Assembly: GCA_019424135.1 (NCBI GenBank) | Contig: JAHYZZ010000004.1 | Coordinates: forward strand, 1-64,000 | DNA from: Lachnospiraceae bacterium | Lineage (GTDB): Bacteria > Bacillota > Clostridia > Lachnospirales > Lachnospiraceae | Direction of reading: 5' to 3' | DNA: 64,000 nucleotides | Shown here: positions 28,094 through 36,531 of the stretch, piece by piece | Layout: each line of letters begins with the position of its first letter | How positions within the stretch are numbered: the stretch's first letter is position 1 | Notes under the pieces: generated by a model | The model's database searches: none | What the model saw: the letters and a program-made list of their open reading frames with translations, nothing else | What the model was told of the DNA's origin: nothing | Translations under genes and position numbers: made by a program

Positions 28094-28654
28094 TCATTCT
28101 TCTATTATTTTCTCATAACGCTTTTCATAGTTTTCCTTAATCCATTTTCTCGCTCTGTAAAGCATACTGTAAAAGGATTCTATCTCCATTCCCATCATCT
28201 CTGCCACCTCTGTCTGGGGCTTTTCCAGAACATAAGAAATGGTGATTGCGTCATACCAGCGCACATTTTTACGATATAACGCAGCAAAAATATCTCCGGT
28301 AAGCTCGATGTATTCCGATTCACGCAGTTTACGGATCAATATTTCCTCTGGATTCTCATCAGAATCGGAGATCATCAGTTCCTCATCCTCCGTAAATTCT
28401 GCCACCGAGTATTCCCACTGTGCATCTCTTTTCCAGTTCATCGCCGCATACTTCGCAGTAAGTATCAGCCACGGCTTTGCAGCTGCTGTATTTGTATGTT
28501 CCATATTCTGGAAGAGCTTCAGAAAAGTGTCCTGCGTGATCTCCTCTGCTGCATAGTGATTCTTAACGTACTTCTTTGCTGTCAGATATACCGCTTCCAC
28601 ATTTGCCTCGTATATGGAATCAAATGCGTCTCTTCCTTGCGACTCCGCCCTCAC
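28094..28654 (-). CDS. ECF-type RNA polymerase sigma factor
   Basis: A 186-residue sigma-70 family protein. Region 2 includes YLTAKKYVKNHYAAEEITQD and FLKLFQN; region 4 ends in TEVAEMMGMEIESFYSMLYR, a helix-turn-helix. There is a long acidic linker between the two (near 85-115). The start is a GTG at 28654 with AAGG upstream. It follows the HIT gene by 23 nt. The probable membrane partner is the gene at 25991-26854, beyond murG. Target promoters are unknown. Confidence 0.8.
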   Translation of the reverse strand: MRAESQGRDAFDSIYEANVEAVYLTAKKYVKNHYAAEEITQDTFLKLFQNMEHTNTAAAKPWLILTAKYAAMNWKRDAQWEYSVAEFTEDEELMISDSDENPEEILIRKLRESEYIELTGDIFAALYRKNVRWYDAITISYVLEKPQTEVAEMMGMEIESFYSMLYRARKWIKENYEKRYEKIIEE

Positions 28655-28677
28655 GCCTTTATCCTTCTCTTCTATAA

Positions 28678-29082
28678 CTACATTTTCGACAGGATGTCGT
28701 TCTTGTCTTCTTCTGTCAGCTCACCCATCTTCCAGGTCAATCCTACTCCGTCATCCTTAAATCTTGGAATCATATGCAGGTGAAAATGGAACACAGTCTG
28801 ACCCGCTGCTTCACCATTGTTCTGCACAATATTATAACCGTCACAGCCTAAAATGTCTGTGAGTTTTGTGATCATCTTCTTGGCAAGCACCATCACCTTT
28901 GCAGCCAGCTCATCATCCAGCTCATACAGATTGGCATAATGTTCTTTGGGAATAATCAGGGCATGGCCTTTTGCAGCCGGATTCGCATCCAGGATCACTC
29001 GAAAATCATCATCTTCATACAATGTAGCCGTGGGAATCTCTCCTCCGGCAAGTTTACAAAAAATACAATTTTCATCTCTCAT
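28678..29082 (-). CDS. HIT family nucleotide-binding protein
   Basis: A 134-residue histidine-triad protein. It starts with the metal-type CIFCKLAGGEIPT and ends with the active-site motif TVFHFHLHMIPR. Family members are Ap4A or AMP-lysine type hydrolases; the substrate is not defined. AAGGATG upstream of the ATG at 29082 is a reasonable ribosome binding site. It is followed by the sigma factor gene. Confidence 0.92.
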   Translation of the reverse strand: MRDENCIFCKLAGGEIPTATLYEDDDFRVILDANPAAKGHALIIPKEHYANLYELDDELAAKVMVLAKKMITKLTDILGCDGYNIVQNNGEAAGQTVFHFHLHMIPRFKDDGVGLTWKMGELTEEDKNDILSKM

Positions 29083-29169
29083 ACTTTCATCCTTCTTTCT
29101 ATGAATTTTTTGATTGATTATTCTAACCGCCGATGCTAAACTAATAAGTCAGAAAGGGCGGTAATATCT

Positions 29170-29922
29170 ATGTTTACAATGACAGACTACGACAAATTAC
29201 AGCAGATCATGGAGGAAAGTTCCCAGAAAAAGGAGCTCCTGACCAGACTCTTAGAATCTCACCGGATGCAGATCAGTGCTATCAGCCATGAGATCCGCAA
29301 TCCTCTGTCTCTGGTATACAGTTCCCTTCAGTTAATCGAATCCGGACATCCCGAGGTACACCAGTTTCGGCACTGGGATGAAATGCGCCAGGATATTGAG
29401 TATATGACACAACTTCTGGAAGAATTATCTTCATATAACAACGGAGAACGGCTGACTCTTACGGATACCGGCATGAGTTCTTTTCTTCGAACCCTTGCTC
29501 TTTCTTTTGCAGCATCTCTGATTGATACCGACATTGAATTTATCTCCTTGGTCGGTCCTGATCTGCCTGTACTGCCCATTGACACAATCAAATTCCGTCA
29601 GCTGCTGTTAAACCTTCTGGCCAACGCAAAGGATGCTCTCCTTGCCTCGAATCACTCCGTATTAACCCTTACCTTATCTGCTAAAGTCAAAGACCAGTCT
29701 CTGATTATCACAATTACAGATACCGGCTGCGGCATCGCCCCGGAAGATATGGATACTCTTTTCGAACCTTTTGTTACCCACAAACAAGGCGGTACCGGTC
29801 TTGGACTTGCCATTGCCCGTCGGGTCATCCGCGCGCATCACGGAACAATCCATGCTGCTTCTGAGTCAGGCAAAGGAAGTGTATTTACGATTACCCTTCC
29901 GATACAGGAAAAGTCCGCATAA
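29170..29922 (+). CDS. Soluble sensor histidine kinase (orphan)
   Basis: A 250-residue kinase with no membrane segment or recognisable sensor domain. A short N-terminal helix precedes the H-box ISHEIRNPLSLVYSSL (phospho-His near residue 40). The HATPase domain carries the N-box LLLNLLANAKDALL, G1 DTGCGI and G2 GGTGLGLAIARRVI. The H-box is of the sporulation-kinase/KinB type. No response regulator lies in the neighbourhood, so it may feed a phosphorelay. Its last 57 nt overlap the end of the convergent rhomboid gene. Confidence 0.85.
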   Translation: MFTMTDYDKLQQIMEESSQKKELLTRLLESHRMQISAISHEIRNPLSLVYSSLQLIESGHPEVHQFRHWDEMRQDIEYMTQLLEELSSYNNGERLTLTDTGMSSFLRTLALSFAASLIDTDIEFISLVGPDLPVLPIDTIKFRQLLLNLLANAKDALLASNHSVLTLTLSAKVKDQSLIITITDTGCGIAPEDMDTLFEPFVTHKQGGTGLGLAIARRVIRAHHGTIHAASESGKGSVFTITLPIQEKSA

Positions 29923-30474
29923 AATTCCAAAGATCAGCCCACCTACATGTGCAGCATTGTCAACACCTGTACTGGAAAAGCCAAAATACAAACTGATAGC
30001 AAGCATGAGCAACATCCCTTTTCCAGAAATATTGCCAAGTCTTCCGTGATTTCTCACTACAACATAGAAAAGAGCCCCTGTAATTCCAAAGATTGCTCCA
30101 GACGCTCCTGCCGATACCGCATAATCCTGAAACCGAATATCTAAAATGCCAGACAACAGATTCCCTCCCAGACCGCTGACTAGATATGTAATCAAAAATC
30201 TCAGACTGCCCATCTCCTGTTCCAGATTCCATCCGATCATCAGAAGCATAATCATATTATTAAAGAGATGCCAAAAACCAAAATGAAGAAATATGCTGGT
30301 TAAAAGACGATAGTACTCCCCACTTTCCTTCACATAAGGCACATACATCGCACCATGCTCCAGCATATATCCGATATCTTCTGTCTTGCCTCCCAGAGAC
30401 AAATACAAAAAAATGATTACATTTGCAGCCACAAGTGCAATCGTACCATATCTCTTGTCCTTTTCCTTTCTCAT
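29866..30474 (-). CDS. Rhomboid family intramembrane serine protease
   Basis: A 202-residue polytopic membrane protein of about six helices. The rhomboid fingerprint is present: HLFNNMIMLLMIGWNLE, the nucleophile in GASGAIFGITGAL (Ser near 126) and the partner His in AAHVGGLIFGILCGL (near 174). The signature Ser/His dyad is intact, so it should be active. Its 3' end overlaps the histidine kinase gene by 57 nt on the opposite strand. Confidence 0.9.
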   Translation of the reverse strand: MRKEKDKRYGTIALVAANVIIFLYLSLGGKTEDIGYMLEHGAMYVPYVKESGEYYRLLTSIFLHFGFWHLFNNMIMLLMIGWNLEQEMGSLRFLITYLVSGLGGNLLSGILDIRFQDYAVSAGASGAIFGITGALFYVVVRNHGRLGNISGKGMLLMLAISLYFGFSSTGVDNAAHVGGLIFGILCGLFLYRKGNRKYTSFA

Positions 30475-30604
30475 TCTGCTGCCTGCGCGCCCTCCGGTTC
30501 TATTGTCAGATCCACTGGTTTTTTGTATGTTTAGTATAGCATAGTTTTCGGATATTTCACCACTTCATTTTTCGAAAAGATTCGGCATTTTTCGTCAAAG
30601 TCCG

Positions 30605-31312
30605 CTATAGTTCTTCTTCCTCTATATGTAGGCCATCCCAATCTCCCCACCTATGCTTCTTGTGCCTGTTCAAAAACTGCTTTACCGGCTCCCACATCTG
30701 ATCTGTTTCTTTTAAGATGGAACTGCCCATCTCCTGTTCTGCGATCCAGTCGTGCTCTCTGGTGTCATATCTGATCTCTTTTACTTCTTCTTTTTGAGGC
30801 TCTTCTTTTTGCTGGAAGCATTCTTTTATCAACTTCTCCATACTATAATTCTCTTCCATTGTCCCTTTATGCAAAAGAAAGATGATTCTGACCGCCTCCT
30901 TATCCTGGTAATCTGCCTGCTTGACAAAATAATCTGTGAGCAGATGAAACTCTGCCCAAAGGTCCTGCCTGACAGGAGGATAATAGCAGAAAAAGAACCG
31001 CTCTTCTTCATAAAAAATATACTCCGGCTTCAAGAGGATCCGGTGAATATCCAGAAGATACTTTTCCGCCTCCCGGACTGCCGCCTGAAAGCCCGCCAGA
31101 AACTGTTTTACATCCGTCTCCTGAAACTTGCCCCTTTCATACATTGCTTTCATAGACACTTTCCCGCTGACATTATAATCATAATAGCCGCTTTGATCCA
31201 TACCTCTTCCTTGTACCTGCAAAAAATTCTCCAGCATATTGACCTTCAGCATACGCATCTGATAGTCTTCTTGATATTGTTCCTTTTCTTCAATCGTAAT
31301 CTTTCTTTCCAT
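30605..31312 (-). CDS. DUF6382-like protein of the Tad locus
   Basis: A 235-residue soluble protein. The N-terminal 150 residues (GYYDYNVSGKVSMKAMYE, LLKPEYIFYEEERFFFCYYPP) match what I know as DUF6382, which in Lachnospiraceae is commonly fused to an FHA domain beside Tad pilus genes. No FHA domain is visible here; the rest is charged and ends in acidic residues. It is the last gene of the Tad operon, 6 nt after a TadE-like gene. Its role is unknown. Confidence 0.65.
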   Translation of the reverse strand: MERKITIEEKEQYQEDYQMRMLKVNMLENFLQVQGRGMDQSGYYDYNVSGKVSMKAMYERGKFQETDVKQFLAGFQAAVREAEKYLLDIHRILLKPEYIFYEEERFFFCYYPPVRQDLWAEFHLLTDYFVKQADYQDKEAVRIIFLLHKGTMEENYSMEKLIKECFQQKEEPQKEEVKEIRYDTREHDWIAEQEMGSSILKETDQMWEPVKQFLNRHKKHRWGDWDGLHIEEEEL

Positions 31313-31318
31313 CGTCTG

Positions 31319-31720
31319 CTATAAGAACCTCCTCCATCTGCGAATTTCTTTTTCCGGCTCCGTCACAGCCGCACGTTGTTCCACTGTCAGTCGCATCCCT
31401 CTTCTGGATGCGCTGACTTTAATAACAATCTCTTCGTCGCAAAGCACAGCCTCCACATCTGCTGCCGCGAATAAAATGCATTTCCCATGAATCCGTTCGA
31501 TTAACATTGCCTCCAGTTCCCCTGCCTCTATCCCATCCTTTTCTCTGGCTTTTGTACCTCCTGCCACTGCAGTTTCATAGGCGGCTGCCGATAATATATT
31601 TTTATCATGATAATAAAACATCACCAGGACAGCCGTCATTATCAACAGCACCGCCAGGGGAACAACGACCGACATCTCTACAGTAAAAGAAGCGTTACAT
31701 CCCCTCTTCCATTGCCTCAT
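31319..31720 (-). CDS. TadE-like pseudopilin
   Basis: A 133-residue protein whose N-terminus is a class III-type prepilin signal: charged residues, then CNASFTVEMSVVVPLAVLLI with the key Glu before a single transmembrane helix. A small extracytoplasmic domain follows. TadE and TadF pseudopilins are processed by the TadV peptidase encoded just upstream. The start at 31720 overlaps the TGA of the peptidase gene (ATGA) and has GGAGG in front. The longer frame to 32002 lies in the peptidase gene and is not real. Confidence 0.8.
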   Translation of the reverse strand: MRQWKRGCNASFTVEMSVVVPLAVLLIMTAVLVMFYYHDKNILSAAAYETAVAGGTKAREKDGIEAGELEAMLIERIHGKCILFAAADVEAVLCDEEIVIKVSASRRGMRLTVEQRAAVTEPEKEIRRWRRFL

Positions 31721-32160
31721 ACATATCCTCCTGCCCATACACTGACCAGATATCCGATGGCAAGGAACGGATAAAATGGAACGGTGCATCTTCTGGACAT
31801 TTTCTTTCTGGCCAGCAAGATGATCGATACAGCAGCCAATAAGACAAAAGCAGACATCAGCACTTCCAGAAGCCCCCAAAGTCCTAGAAAAATCCCCAGA
31901 ATCAAGATTGCCCAGCTGTCTCCATACCCCATTTTCTCTTTTGTGGCTCGGCTCAAGAAAAGAAACACAATCCCCACGACTGCACCTCCCGCAACCAGCC
32001 AAAACTCTTCCCTCCTTATAATCACCTGGTAAAAAATTACCGCTATATTTGCCATTCCTAAGATCTCCACGGGAATTTTTCGAAATTGAATATCAATAAT
32101 TGAAAGAACCCCCAAAATGCCCATGCCGATCATCTGACTTAATGTCCACACCTGGAACAA
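31717..32160 (-). CDS. Prepilin peptidase (TadV/CpaA type)
   Basis: A 147-residue A24 aspartyl protease with four to five transmembrane helices. The two catalytic aspartates are visible: SIIDIQFRKIP and KMGYGDSWAI (the GxGD motif). Small enzymes of this kind cleave and activate Flp pilins and TadE/F pseudopilins. It overlaps the previous gene by 22 nt and the next by 4 nt, in line with co-translation. Confidence 0.88.
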   Translation of the reverse strand: MFQVWTLSQMIGMGILGVLSIIDIQFRKIPVEILGMANIAVIFYQVIIRREEFWLVAGGAVVGIVFLFLSRATKEKMGYGDSWAILILGIFLGLWGLLEVLMSAFVLLAAVSIILLARKKMSRRCTVPFYPFLAIGYLVSVWAGGYV

Positions 32161-32957
32161 GCCCCCTTTCCTGCGACTTCTGACAATGGCACTGCATAAA
32201 CCGTCCGTTTAAGCCCGCTGCAAGACAGGGAACTATGATAACGATCACCAGTGTCTGTAATATAAACAACGTCTTCCCTCATTCCTGTGCAATGCTCACA
32301 AGAATAATATTTCCCGCCGCTCGCATTTCGAAGCTCTGGAATCTCTTCGCTGGACACGATCCGCACAGACAAGTCCAGATGGCTGCAATGGTAATCTTTA
32401 TGATAGACCAATCCTGTCTCCGTTACATAAACAGTCTCTTCTTCCGTTCCGCCAAAACTTTCTTTTTCATATCCAGTCCATCCCTTAATTCGCATCGTTT
32501 CTTCATATGAAAGTAAGGAAAGAGAAAACAGTGGTATCGGAATTCGAATCTGATACCTAGCTGTAATCTGTCCGATACCGGTCCTCGGAGACATATAAGA
32601 CTGATCGCAACGAATCCCGCTGCTGCCACCTTCAACAAGACTTCTCTCCAGCCGCCGGACTCCAATAGCTTTTACCACATCTTCCTCCAGCCGGGACGGC
32701 ATGAGGACGGATGCTGCCACCGCCTCTTCCGCCGCTCGTTTCCCCGCATACTGAAGTCCTGCGCGCACGGCTGTCCCGACTGCCATCAATTCCAACAAGT
32801 AAATCAGACAGACAACTGCCAAAAGAAAAATGGGGAATGCCATCGCAGCTTCCAGTGTCACAGAGGCAGATACGGATGCCCTCCCGGACTTGATATCACA
32901 GACATTTTGAAGGGGAGTCTTTTCTGTATCAATCACACGAATCCTTCTCCTTTCCAT
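32139..32957 (-). CDS. TadE-like pseudopilin with two C-terminal Cys-rich modules
   Basis: A 272-residue protein. After a basic leader comes a prepilin-like segment ASVTLEAAMAFPIFLLAVVC with Glu at the expected position. A middle domain follows. The C-terminal 85 residues hold two related modules: VYVTETGLVYHKDYHCSHL with YYSCEHC, and VYITDTGDRYHSSLSCSGL with ACSRCG. Each has the pattern VY-T-TG-YH...C then CxxC, which I know from the tails of Firmicutes secreted nucleases. A GTG at 32936 with AGGAG upstream is a possible start instead of the ATG at 32957. Confidence 0.75.
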   Translation of the reverse strand: MERRRIRVIDTEKTPLQNVCDIKSGRASVSASVTLEAAMAFPIFLLAVVCLIYLLELMAVGTAVRAGLQYAGKRAAEEAVAASVLMPSRLEEDVVKAIGVRRLERSLVEGGSSGIRCDQSYMSPRTGIGQITARYQIRIPIPLFSLSLLSYEETMRIKGWTGYEKESFGGTEEETVYVTETGLVYHKDYHCSHLDLSVRIVSSEEIPELRNASGGKYYSCEHCTGMREDVVYITDTGDRYHSSLSCSGLKRTVYAVPLSEVAGKGACSRCGH

Positions 32958-33038
32958 TAGAATTGATATTGGCTTTTTCAGCCTGAGATCTGAGTGTGGG
33001 AATTTTAAGACACCCGGAAGGGCATCCGTATCCGCCTC

Positions 33039-34388
33039 TTATCGGTATCCAAAAAAGGTAGGAAATGTATACCGGATTCCCCTCCTTAAATGAACCTCTG
33101 ACTGGAATTCGATCCGACTGATACAAAGGTCAGCCCGAAAATAGGCCTGTCCATGCTCTTCTCTAAGATTTTGTTCAATTATTCCAAGTGTCCGTATCGC
33201 ACTGGTTTCCTGAGATTCTAAAAAAAGCAGCATCCGCAGATATTCCCGGTATAAAAGGCCTCCCTCTGTATCCATTCCCTCGCTTTGATCTTCCTCTGTC
33301 CCAAGTGTCAGCAAAGACGACAGACTAAGCTGCCAGCTTTCTTTTGATTTAACCAGCGGCACCCTGTTCCCCTTTAGCAATGTCCGAAGATCCATCACTG
33401 TTTCTCCATAAGCCCATGCCAGTAGGATTACCTGTGTCGCTGCTGCTATGATGGCCGGTACTGCAAGAAGAGCGCAAAGGGTCAAAGCCATTGCCTCCGC
33501 CTCTGCCTTCATAGCGGTATCCGTCTGAATATAGGCGTAATTTGGAACAAATCGAAGAAGCATCAGCTTTTTCACTACAGCTTCCAGATTTTCCCTGTCG
33601 CTTTCTTTTCCTTCTAGGATATATTCCATCTCATAATCCAGTGTGCCTGTCTTCTCCTCATCAGTAAACATGGAAAAATGTTCCAAAAGGTATTCTCCGA
33701 ACAGCAAAGATGACAAGGTTGTGCTTTCTTCTGCCACATCGGAAAAATCACCATATCCTTGGTTACAGTCCCGATTTTCAAGAAGTTTTGACATTTCCAC
33801 CTGCTTATTTGAGACTTCTTTCTCCTTTGGCAGAACCAGCTCAAGGATGGGCGAGCTTTGAAGCTCTCCCACATGAGCAATGGGATTTTCTTCCTCGGGG
33901 AGCTCTCCTTCATTGGCAGTAAGAAGTTCGTCCAAATCCTGTTCTTTTTCTTTTTCCTCCGTCTGATATTTTCTTGCCTGATCTTTCTGCTGCCCCCACA
34001 CAGAAGTCATGCCGGTCCATTCTTCCACAACCTCCAGTCCGTATTTTTGCTCCATATAAGATACCACCTGTTCCCAGAATGTCTGGCATCCATGATCTGT
34101 CAAAAACTGAATCCTTTGTATTTTTTGTTTTATGTTATCTGCCCCATAGTATTCCAGACGGTCTGTAAGATTTTGTTCTGAATACTGCCCTGTTTCATAA
34201 CTCCCATCCAAAGCAAAAATCCCATACTCCTCTAGAAGTTCTTTCTGGTATTCTGCAAATACACTTTCTATTGCCCGGTTCATGTCCGCCCTCCGATAGT
34301 TTTTTGCCATCTGAATAGAGGCACTTTCCATCAAACCTCCGGCAAAGGAGATCAGCAAAATAAAAACCAGACTTAAAAATACCGTAAT
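33039..34388 (-). CDS. DUF5702-like Tad-locus membrane protein; start uncertain
   Basis: About 449 residues. The start of the reliable sequence, RGEITVFLSLVFILLISFAGG, is one transmembrane helix typical of DUF5702 proteins. A long extracytoplasmic domain and hydrophobic helices near the middle-to-end (TLCALLAVPAIIAAATQVILL) follow. The frame is open upstream to 34601, but that part overlaps the pilin gene in another frame. No ATG, GTG or TTG lies just before the helix. I place the start at an ATT (34388) after GAGGGG, which is a guess. It belongs to the Tad operon. Confidence 0.7.
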   Translation of the reverse strand: MTVFLSLVFILLISFAGGLMESASIQMAKNYRRADMNRAIESVFAEYQKELLEEYGIFALDGSYETGQYSEQNLTDRLEYYGADNIKQKIQRIQFLTDHGCQTFWEQVVSYMEQKYGLEVVEEWTGMTSVWGQQKDQARKYQTEEKEKEQDLDELLTANEGELPEEENPIAHVGELQSSPILELVLPKEKEVSNKQVEMSKLLENRDCNQGYGDFSDVAEESTTLSSLLFGEYLLEHFSMFTDEEKTGTLDYEMEYILEGKESDRENLEAVVKKLMLLRFVPNYAYIQTDTAMKAEAEAMALTLCALLAVPAIIAAATQVILLAWAYGETVMDLRTLLKGNRVPLVKSKESWQLSLSSLLTLGTEEDQSEGMDTEGGLLYREYLRMLLFLESQETSAIRTLGIIEQNLREEHGQAYFRADLCISRIEFQSEVHLRRGIRYTFPTFFGYR

Positions 34389-34405
34389 TTCCCCTCGTAC
34401 TCCTG

Positions 34406-34582
34406 CTAGATTCCGGCGCTTTCGCTGGTAATTTTTTCGAAAATTGTCTGTACCAGACTGGTAAGCTGAGACTTGAAGATAATGACCAGTCCGATCAACA
34501 CCACCAGAATCAGAATGATTTCTACCACGCCAATCCCATCGTCTCTTCTCATCATATTTAATAAATATCTGATTCTCCACAT
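34406..34582 (-). CDS. flp: Flp-type major pilin
   Basis: A 58-residue type IVb prepilin. The basic leader WRIRYLLNMMRRDDG is followed by the processing site G-IGVVEIILILVVLI with Glu at +5 and then a hydrophobic stretch; the tail is short. Flp pilins form the Tad fibre after cleavage by TadV. The second ATG at 34582 has AGGAG at 7 nt and is preferred over 34588. The stop is at 34406, and the next gene starts almost immediately. Confidence 0.88.
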   Translation of the reverse strand: MWRIRYLLNMMRRDDGIGVVEIILILVVLIGLVIIFKSQLTSLVQTIFEKITSESAGI

Positions 34583-34603
34583 AACCATTCTCCTCTATCA
34601 TTT

Positions 34604-35878
34604 TTATAAAATCCGCATAGACAGAAATGCCGGTACGATGACAATCAAAAGCACCTCTGCCAGCATAAAAAACATTGGCAACAACAATTTTGTTCCAGCT
34701 TCCTCTCCCAGTCTTCTGGCCCTAGCCTTACGTTCCTCAAAGGCCTGAATAGACTCCATCTTGAGAAGCTGCGACAGCCCTTTGGTTCCTTTTCTCAAAT
34801 TCTGAGACAACAATGCACCAAACCTTAGGTACATCTGAATCCCGCACCTTCTCCCAAAATTTTCATAGCTTTCCGCCTCGGTATGTCCGCTTTCCATCTC
34901 CCAGCAGGTTTTCTGCATTTCCTCGTAGGCATAGCGCTTTCCTGTTTTTATCTTTTGCCGCTCATATTCCTCCACCACCTTTCGAAATGCCCGTCTCACC
35001 GTCATGCCCGCCCCCAGATATAGGGTAAGCTTCCCTACGATTTCCGGGTAATCCCTGATCATCTGTCGGCTCCGTTCACTCTCTGTCTGTATTTCCGTCT
35101 GTTTTTTCTGTACAATAAGCAAGATTCCTATCAATAGAGCCATTCCTATCAGCACCATTCCTCGGTTGTCCATCTGCCGATAGTACTCCACTGTCTTTCC
35201 ACCGATTGTTTCCGGCAGCTCCCATTGTTCCTTTTCCCTGCTATCGGCCTCTGCCTTTAACAATTCTTCTTTGATCTCTTTTTGTCTGGCCTCCTGTCCC
35301 TTCAGTTCCCTTGGATACAAACAGGCGGTACACTCATATCTGGCCTGTTTTGTTTCATCCTCCCGATAAGTCAACACAGCGCTTAGGTTCACCAACGTCC
35401 CTTCCTCGTCCAACGCCTCTTCCTGGATTTCTCCTCGAATATTCATCACGTCATAGCGATCCAACTCCCAGGAAATATCCACCGGCTCCTGGGGCATCTG
35501 CGTCAAAAGATCCAGATCTTCTTCTATGCGGTCTAGACTTTGATTCCCATTTAAGATGAACGTATCCAGTTTTCTTGTCACCCGGTCAAACATTTCCCGA
35601 ATCTCATCTGATGTATATTTTCGTTCTGCAACATCCATTTCTACTGGAATCCTCTCTTTAGAATCCTCCAGCACTACATCCACAGACTCTCTTTTGCTTC
35701 CTTGCCCATAGGTATTCCTGACAATTCCTCCTTCGATCTGCGTCTGTGACTCCACATAGTCAGCCGCCAGCAAAATGATTCCAATAAGCAGCACGCCTCC
35801 TGCCATACCGCCAATCAGACTTCGATCCTTATGATCTTTAACCCAAGATAATAAGCGCCCAGATAAATCATGAGACAT
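34604..35878 (-). CDS. Tad pilus assembly protein TadC-like, with large N-terminal domain
   Basis: A 424-residue protein. An N-terminal helix (SLIGGMAGGVLLIGIILLAA) and an extracytoplasmic domain of about 180 residues precede the type II secretion F-like part (helix MVLIGMALLIGILLIV, then LYLGAGMTVRRAFRKVV and GAGTKLLL-type ending). The F-domain is what TadC uses in the inner-membrane platform. The N-terminal domain is larger than in the proteobacterial TadC I know. It overlaps the tadB gene by 64 nt. Confidence 0.8.
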   Translation of the reverse strand: MSHDLSGRLLSWVKDHKDRSLIGGMAGGVLLIGIILLAADYVESQTQIEGGIVRNTYGQGSKRESVDVVLEDSKERIPVEMDVAERKYTSDEIREMFDRVTRKLDTFILNGNQSLDRIEEDLDLLTQMPQEPVDISWELDRYDVMNIRGEIQEEALDEEGTLVNLSAVLTYREDETKQARYECTACLYPRELKGQEARQKEIKEELLKAEADSREKEQWELPETIGGKTVEYYRQMDNRGMVLIGMALLIGILLIVQKKQTEIQTESERSRQMIRDYPEIVGKLTLYLGAGMTVRRAFRKVVEEYERQKIKTGKRYAYEEMQKTCWEMESGHTEAESYENFGRRCGIQMYLRFGALLSQNLRKGTKGLSQLLKMESIQAFEERKARARRLGEEAGTKLLLPMFFMLAEVLLIVIVPAFLSMRIL

Positions 35879-36531
35879 ACCGTCATCACCCCTGTTCCTG
35901 CCATATTTCCATACAAACTTCCCATAAACTCAGGAAAACTGACCGACATATAGCCGATGATCAAATACGGCACTGTCGACATTACTCGGAACTCATACTG
36001 CTTTGCGGCCAGAATGGTATCGATCTCTCTTTTCACATCAATTTTGTCTCCGATTTGTCTGGCTGTATCCCTAATGATGGCCATCATGTCTCCTCCACTT
36101 CTCTTTGCCAAGATAAATACTGCCGCAAAGCTTCTGATATCTTCCATTTCTACTCGTCCTGCGAATTCTTCCAGAACCTGCTCCACAGGCATCTGAAGCC
36201 TTAGCTGCCGTACGACAATCTGCAGTTCCTTTGATATCCTCGCATGATCAGGATAAACCAGCTTTAATTCTTTCTGCGCCTCCCGAAAAGCATTCTCCAC
36301 AGAATAGCCGGTATTTAATGCCGAAGAGACTGCCAATATTGCCTCTTTAAACTGAAGAGCAAATTCACTTTCCTTTTTCTGATAAGAGTTTCTCACCATC
36401 CGTCTCCAATGCCAGATCCATATTGGGAGCAAGAATATTGCAGCCCAGACAGAACGATAATAAAGCCAGGCTGTTACACCAGTAATCCCTGTAGCTTTAA
36501 CTCCGATCCAACCCCATTCCCGTTTCGTCAT
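35815..36531 (-). CDS. Tad pilus assembly protein TadB-like
   Basis: A 238-residue type II secretion F-family membrane protein with helices at both ends and the central motif ALNTGYSVENAFREAQKEL followed by FAAVFILAKRSGGDMMAIIRD. It forms the platform together with TadC. I chose the ATG at 36531 (MTKREWGW), inside the last codons of tadA; the frame up to 36657 is in the tadA coding region. The overlap suggests coupled translation. Confidence 0.82.
   Translation of the reverse strand: MTKREWGWIGVKATGITGVTAWLYYRSVWAAIFLLPIWIWHWRRMVRNSYQKKESEFALQFKEAILAVSSALNTGYSVENAFREAQKELKLVYPDHARISKELQIVVRQLRLQMPVEQVLEEFAGRVEMEDIRSFAAVFILAKRSGGDMMAIIRDTARQIGDKIDVKREIDTILAAKQYEFRVMSTVPYLIIGYMSVSFPEFMGSLYGNMAGTGVMTVCLMIYLGAYYLGLKIIRIEV

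Noticed and set aside
31721..32002. Extended N-terminus of the TadE-like gene
   Set aside because: It overlaps the prepilin peptidase gene, and the internal start at 31720 has its own ribosome binding site and the pilin-type leader.
34389..34601. Extended N-terminus of the DUF5702 gene
   Set aside because: The extension would run through the Flp pilin gene in another frame; the pilin has a good ribosome binding site and family signature.
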